From Rhodopirellula sp. (GTDB taxonomy: Bacteria > Planctomycetota > Planctomycetia > Pirellulales > Thermoguttaceae): a stretch of 61,838 nucleotides of DNA. The stretch spans positions 1 through 61,838 of the forward strand of contig JAAYEH010000011.1 in NCBI GenBank assembly GCA_012728855.1, in the 5' to 3' direction. The position numbers were made by a program, and so were the translations under genes. Numbering within the stretch: position 1 is the stretch's first letter; every line of letters begins with the position of its first letter. Shown here piece by piece: positions 58,517-61,838 of the stretch. A model generated the notes under the pieces. It saw only the letters and a program-made list of their open reading frames with translations. It did not search any database and was not told the origin of the DNA.

Positions 58517-61450
58517 CTACTCCGCCGTTGTGGGCCGATGCCAGAGCGATTCCCAATAGCGGCGGTCGAGTTCGTAGGGATCGACCGGAGCGTCGTCCGC
58601 GTGGTCGGGCGCGAGGACGCCGTAGCGTTTCATCTCTCGCAGGTATTGCGGGCGGGGACGGAAGCCGGGCATGTCGAACCGCTTGATCGCCTCCAGGTTC
58701 TCCTTGCCGGCCGTGACCATCGCCAGCAGCTTGCCGTAGTCCGCATCCAACTCGTCGGCGAAGACTACGGCCGGCTTATCTGCCGCATCGCGGCAACGGG
58801 CCAGACCGCCGGACGCCTCCGCCAACGGCGCCAATAGCAGGAGCGATTTCTCGGGCCGCGTGAGGTCGAACACGATGTGACGGCTGAGCTTCAAAAGCGG
58901 GTCGCCGATGTCGAATCGCCAAAACGAAAGGCCCCGCTCGTCCGAAAGCGATCGCGGCAGCACGTTCGATCCCTGGTGGCAAGCCCCGCAGCGGCGATCG
59001 ATCACTTCAGCCCCGGCGCGAGTGGTCGGCCAATCCTCGTCCGTATTGACAAGCTGATTCTGCTGGTAGCCGCCGATGGAACCGCAGCCAAGGGCCGCGT
59101 ATGTGCCGGGATAAGGGGCGCCCACCTCGATCCACAACCGCAGCATCTTCTTCTCATGCTCGGTGGCCTGCACGCCGTAGTGCATGCCGTCGAGCATCGT
59201 GAGGATGCGGCTGGCCGACGAGCCGATGGTTCGCGGCGGGTAGTTGCCCTGCGGCCGGTTGCGGTTGTCGGAGAAAAGCTGCCGGACGGTCATCGTGAAA
59301 TAGGCGTGGGAGAACATCGGCCCACGGTCGCCGCTGAGCACGACGTCGCCCGCATACGGCCCGCCCCGCTCGGTCGCCTCGTAGTCGTGGCAGTCGACAC
59401 AGAGACGGTCGACGATCGGCTGGATGTCGCGCGGAAAGTCGAACATCTCGGGGCAATCGCTGATCGGTTCGATGCGGCTGGGCCGGCGTGCAAGGGCCGC
59501 CGGGTTCCCAGCGGGCAGGAAGGTGGCGGTGCGCTGTTCGTGGCAGCCCACGCAACCGGTCGTCTCGCCCGGCTGCACGGAAAGGAAGCTGTGCATTCGC
59601 TTGACGGAGAGGCCGTTCTCGTCGAGGGCCACGAAGAACAGCGACCGCAGCGCGGGCAGCTCCATCGAGGCGGAGCCGTCGGGCTCGACCGGCACGGTGC
59701 CCAGCACGCGTTCCAGGGTGAACGATCCGCCATAGGTCAAAGGATCCATGCCGCCGGTGAAGTTGACCGGCTTGGGAAGCGACTCGAGAACCAGGAGTTT
59801 CTTGATCTCGCCCCGCTTCACGCCCTCCATATTGCGCCCGCGGTAAACATCCATGAGCACGACGCGGCCCGTGTCGCTATTCGGATTCGTGCGATCGGGA
59901 ATGACCCGCTCGCGGAGGCGAGCAATGAGCGGTCGCGGCTCGTGGCACTCCAGTCCGGCGGCGACTTCATCGGGGCTCGCGCGATAGACCTCGTACTCGC
60001 GGCCCTCGCCGTCCAGAAGCACAATTCGCCGGGCCTGCGCCGCGAGGAACATGTTTTCGGAGAAGGCCCACGGATCGCGGTAGCCGGCGGCGGTGGTAAT
60101 GGCGCGGGCGTAGCCTTGCCGGTCGGGGCCGCCGCGGGGATCGACCACGGTAACCGCGCCGTCGTGCTCGCGCCGGCCGTGCCCCGGCGAGAAGATAGCC
60201 ACCACTTTCTCCGTCGACGGGATCGGCCTGGCATCGATCATCACGGTGGCCGGGTGCATATTGCCGAAGAAGACCATCTGACCACTGCCGTCCGGGTTCG
60301 CCGTCCAGAGATGGTGGTAATCGACCTGCGAACGATCGACGTACTCCCAGCGCTGGTAGAGGAGGCGCCCGTCGGGCAGAGGCCAGGGTGTGTTGTCATG
60401 CTCAACGTTCGCGGAGATGGGATGGATGCCCGTCCCGTCCGATTCGCAACGGTGCATCACGGCCACCTGCGTCAGCCAACACTGCACCCACCGCTTGCAG
60501 CGGCTGGAGATGAATACGATCCGGTCGTCGGGCAGGTAGCAGGGCTCGATGTCGTCGTACGGCCCGTCGGTCAACTGCCGCAGGTTCGAGCCGTCGGCAT
60601 CGATTTCGTAGAGATGGTAGTTGCGGGTCTCACCTGGGCGATATGAGAAGAGGATCTTCTCGGCGTCGTAATGGACCACCGGATCGCGGATTGCGCCTTG
60701 CGGGTCTTCGAGGATCGTGGTGACCTGGCCGGTGGAGAGATTCAGGCGGCAGAGTTTTCCACCGGCGCCGTAAAGGACGCGGCTCTCGTCAAACGAGTAA
60801 TAGCCGAAGTTGGCGTACCAGTGCCCGTCCTTGCCCGGCTGGCGCATGGCAAAGACGATCTCTTCGCAGCCGGACTTCTCGGGAACGCCGGCCAGATACG
60901 CGGCGGCTTCCCGCTCGGCTTGAAGTCGCGATTCGGCCGCTCGTCGCTTCACCTCGGCGAATGCCGCTGCCGCTTCGCCATCGGGAATCTCGATTTCCCA
61001 GATCGAGACAATCCCCCACTGGCCAGGCTTGAGGCACAGCACGCGAAGATAACGGCCTCGCGCCTTCAACCCTTTGATGACCTCGCGGCCACCTTGCCCG
61101 TCTCTTTGCTCATGCATGGTCTGCCAGTCGCGGCCGTCGGTGGAGACTTGAACCTGGTACTCGACCGCATGGGCGCGTTCCCAGCCAATGACCAGGGTCT
61201 CGAAGGAGACCGGCCTAGCCAGAGCGATCTGAATCCACTCGGGCTTGCCGTCGAACCCGCCGCTGGCCCAGCGGGTACGGGAATCGCCATCAACGGCATA
61301 TTCGGTCCGGTAAGTCTCCGAGTGATTGGATGACGCGGTGACGAAAGCCGCCGCGGCGGCGGTGCGAACCGCAGCGTTCGCCGACAGTACGATCAGGGGC
61401 ATCAACAACGCAGGCCACCTTGACCCACGCCATGCGGCTCGCACGAGCAT
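58517..61450 (-). CDS. HzsA-related propeller/multiheme protein
   Basis: 977 residues. Signal ~10-35, F5/8 type C (discoidin) domain ~35-155 (SSNHSETYRTEYAVDGDSRT, YLRVLCLKPGQWGIVSIWEIEI). A PD40/TolB-like beta-propeller follows (~200-500; EIDADGSNLRQLTDGPYDDIEPCYLPDDRIVFISS). The C-terminal part carries three c-type heme motifs: CVGCHE, CVDCHD and CGACHQ. Propeller plus hemes matches the alpha subunit of hydrazine synthase and its wider non-anammox relatives. It is unlikely to make hydrazine here, as no HzsB/C partners are visible. An extracytoplasmic electron-transfer or polysaccharide-linked role is an inference. Confidence 0.85.
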   Translation of the reverse strand: MLVRAAWRGSRWPALLMPLIVLSANAAVRTAAAAAFVTASSNHSETYRTEYAVDGDSRTRWASGGFDGKPEWIQIALARPVSFETLVIGWERAHAVEYQVQVSTDGRDWQTMHEQRDGQGGREVIKGLKARGRYLRVLCLKPGQWGIVSIWEIEIPDGEAAAAFAEVKRRAAESRLQAEREAAAYLAGVPEKSGCEEIVFAMRQPGKDGHWYANFGYYSFDESRVLYGAGGKLCRLNLSTGQVTTILEDPQGAIRDPVVHYDAEKILFSYRPGETRNYHLYEIDADGSNLRQLTDGPYDDIEPCYLPDDRIVFISSRCKRWVQCWLTQVAVMHRCESDGTGIHPISANVEHDNTPWPLPDGRLLYQRWEYVDRSQVDYHHLWTANPDGSGQMVFFGNMHPATVMIDARPIPSTEKVVAIFSPGHGRREHDGAVTVVDPRGGPDRQGYARAITTAAGYRDPWAFSENMFLAAQARRIVLLDGEGREYEVYRASPDEVAAGLECHEPRPLIARLRERVIPDRTNPNSDTGRVVLMDVYRGRNMEGVKRGEIKKLLVLESLPKPVNFTGGMDPLTYGGSFTLERVLGTVPVEPDGSASMELPALRSLFFVALDENGLSVKRMHSFLSVQPGETTGCVGCHEQRTATFLPAGNPAALARRPSRIEPISDCPEMFDFPRDIQPIVDRLCVDCHDYEATERGGPYAGDVVLSGDRGPMFSHAYFTMTVRQLFSDNRNRPQGNYPPRTIGSSASRILTMLDGMHYGVQATEHEKKMLRLWIEVGAPYPGTYAALGCGSIGGYQQNQLVNTDEDWPTTRAGAEVIDRRCGACHQGSNVLPRSLSDERGLSFWRFDIGDPLLKLSRHIVFDLTRPEKSLLLLAPLAEASGGLARCRDAADKPAVVFADELDADYGKLLAMVTAGKENLEAIKRFDMPGFRPRPQYLREMKRYGVLAPDHADDAPVDPYELDRRYWESLWHRPTTAE

Positions 61451-61838
61451 CGCTTCCTCTCCATCACTGTTTCACGAAGCGCTTGCGGCGTACGCGGCCG
61501 ACACACGCTCAACCCAAAGCCCTAGCGTAGCAGTGGCCGGCCGTCGGTGCAAACGTGATTCGCGATGAGTTCGCCGTGAATTCTCCGCAGTTGGATTTCC
61601 CTGGCGGTCGGGCAGAACTTCTTCTCACACCCGTTCTCTTTGCCCTCCCGTCCCTCAGAAAACCTCACCGCCCATCCACCAAACCACCCTCAATTCACCC
61701 AGAGATTCTCCGGAAGAGCCACTGTAGCGGGATGCGCGTTGGCGGAGGGGCGGCGCGGAGGCGCGTGCGACGATTGGCAGCGGCGGTTGTGGTGCCCAAG
61801 TTGGCGATTTCTCAAATCCGAGGGGACATGGTGGCCAC
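61451..61838. other. Right-edge intergenic region
   Basis: About 390 bp upstream of the HzsA-related gene, with no convincing gene, RNA or repeat. It likely contains its promoter. Confidence 0.4.

Noticed and set aside
58517..61450. True hydrazine synthase subunit and anammox metabolism
   Set aside because: No HzsB/C, hydrazine dehydrogenase or anammox markers in the window; only relatedness is claimed.

Overview
The window reads as GC-rich chromosome from a planctomycete, probably of the Pirellulales type. This rests on family content: DUF1580, DUF3592, DUF2089, an HzsA-related cytochrome/propeller protein, a sulfatase-like lipoprotein, Gfo/Idh/MocA and FG-GAP proteins. The lineage is inferred from families, not from a marker gene.

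Layout. 1-3100: end of a large repeat-type secreted protein, then an M28 peptidase and a sulfatase-like lipoprotein that has lost its active-site motifs. 3497-17322: a 13.8 kb integrated element in a tRNA-Ile(GAT) gene, bounded by a 48-bp perfect direct repeat. Nearly all its genes run leftward: tRNA-proximal tyrosine integrase, unknown protein, DUF1580, a replication-initiator-like gene with palindromic iterons inside it, two zinc-ribbon proteins, a MerR-like protein, a coiled-coil protein, an S49/prohead protease fusion, a tape-measure protein, and a second tyrosine recombinase carrying four tandem HTH units. No capsid, portal or terminase is recognisable, so it looks like a pared-down phage-derived element or satellite.

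17636-23641: periplasmic thioredoxin with EF-hand-like loops, BON-domain protein, HEAT/TPR protein and a secretin-N-like protein. 23705-27738: leftward group of PIG-L deacetylase, glutamine-amidotransferase-like protein, PPi-type phosphofructokinase and ROK glucokinase. 28230-35584: APH-fold kinase, DsbD-like reductase, ATP-grasp ligase, C39-like peptidase, VOC protein and FAD monooxygenase. 35816-41281: a signalling operon of a substrate-binding lipoprotein, a 1323-aa hybrid histidine kinase with HPt, and a single-domain response regulator.

41502-43300: a decayed patch. It holds a DUF2089 gene frameshifted by a 14-bp tandem duplication, its membrane partner, a DUF3592 gene broken by an in-frame TAG, and a 101-bp MITE-like hairpin. 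43470-50096: a Tad/Flp pilus locus preceded by a c-di-GMP-I (GEMM) riboswitch. It holds flp, a terminator, a small membrane protein, prepilin peptidase, TadE-like protein, CpaB, CpaC/RcpA secretin and CpaE. CpaF, TadB and TadC are absent from the window; an FG-GAP gene remnant follows instead. 50698-55086: a very large GspD-like secretin and a lipoprotein. 55227-55933: a VapBC-like pair. 56132-61450: Gfo/Idh/MocA oxidoreductase, alpha/beta hydrolase and the HzsA-related protein.

The most interesting parts are the element (iterons in the rep-like gene, HTH-array recombinase, repeated 14-bp palindromes, inverted arm-like sites, missing head genes) and the riboswitch-controlled Tad operon.
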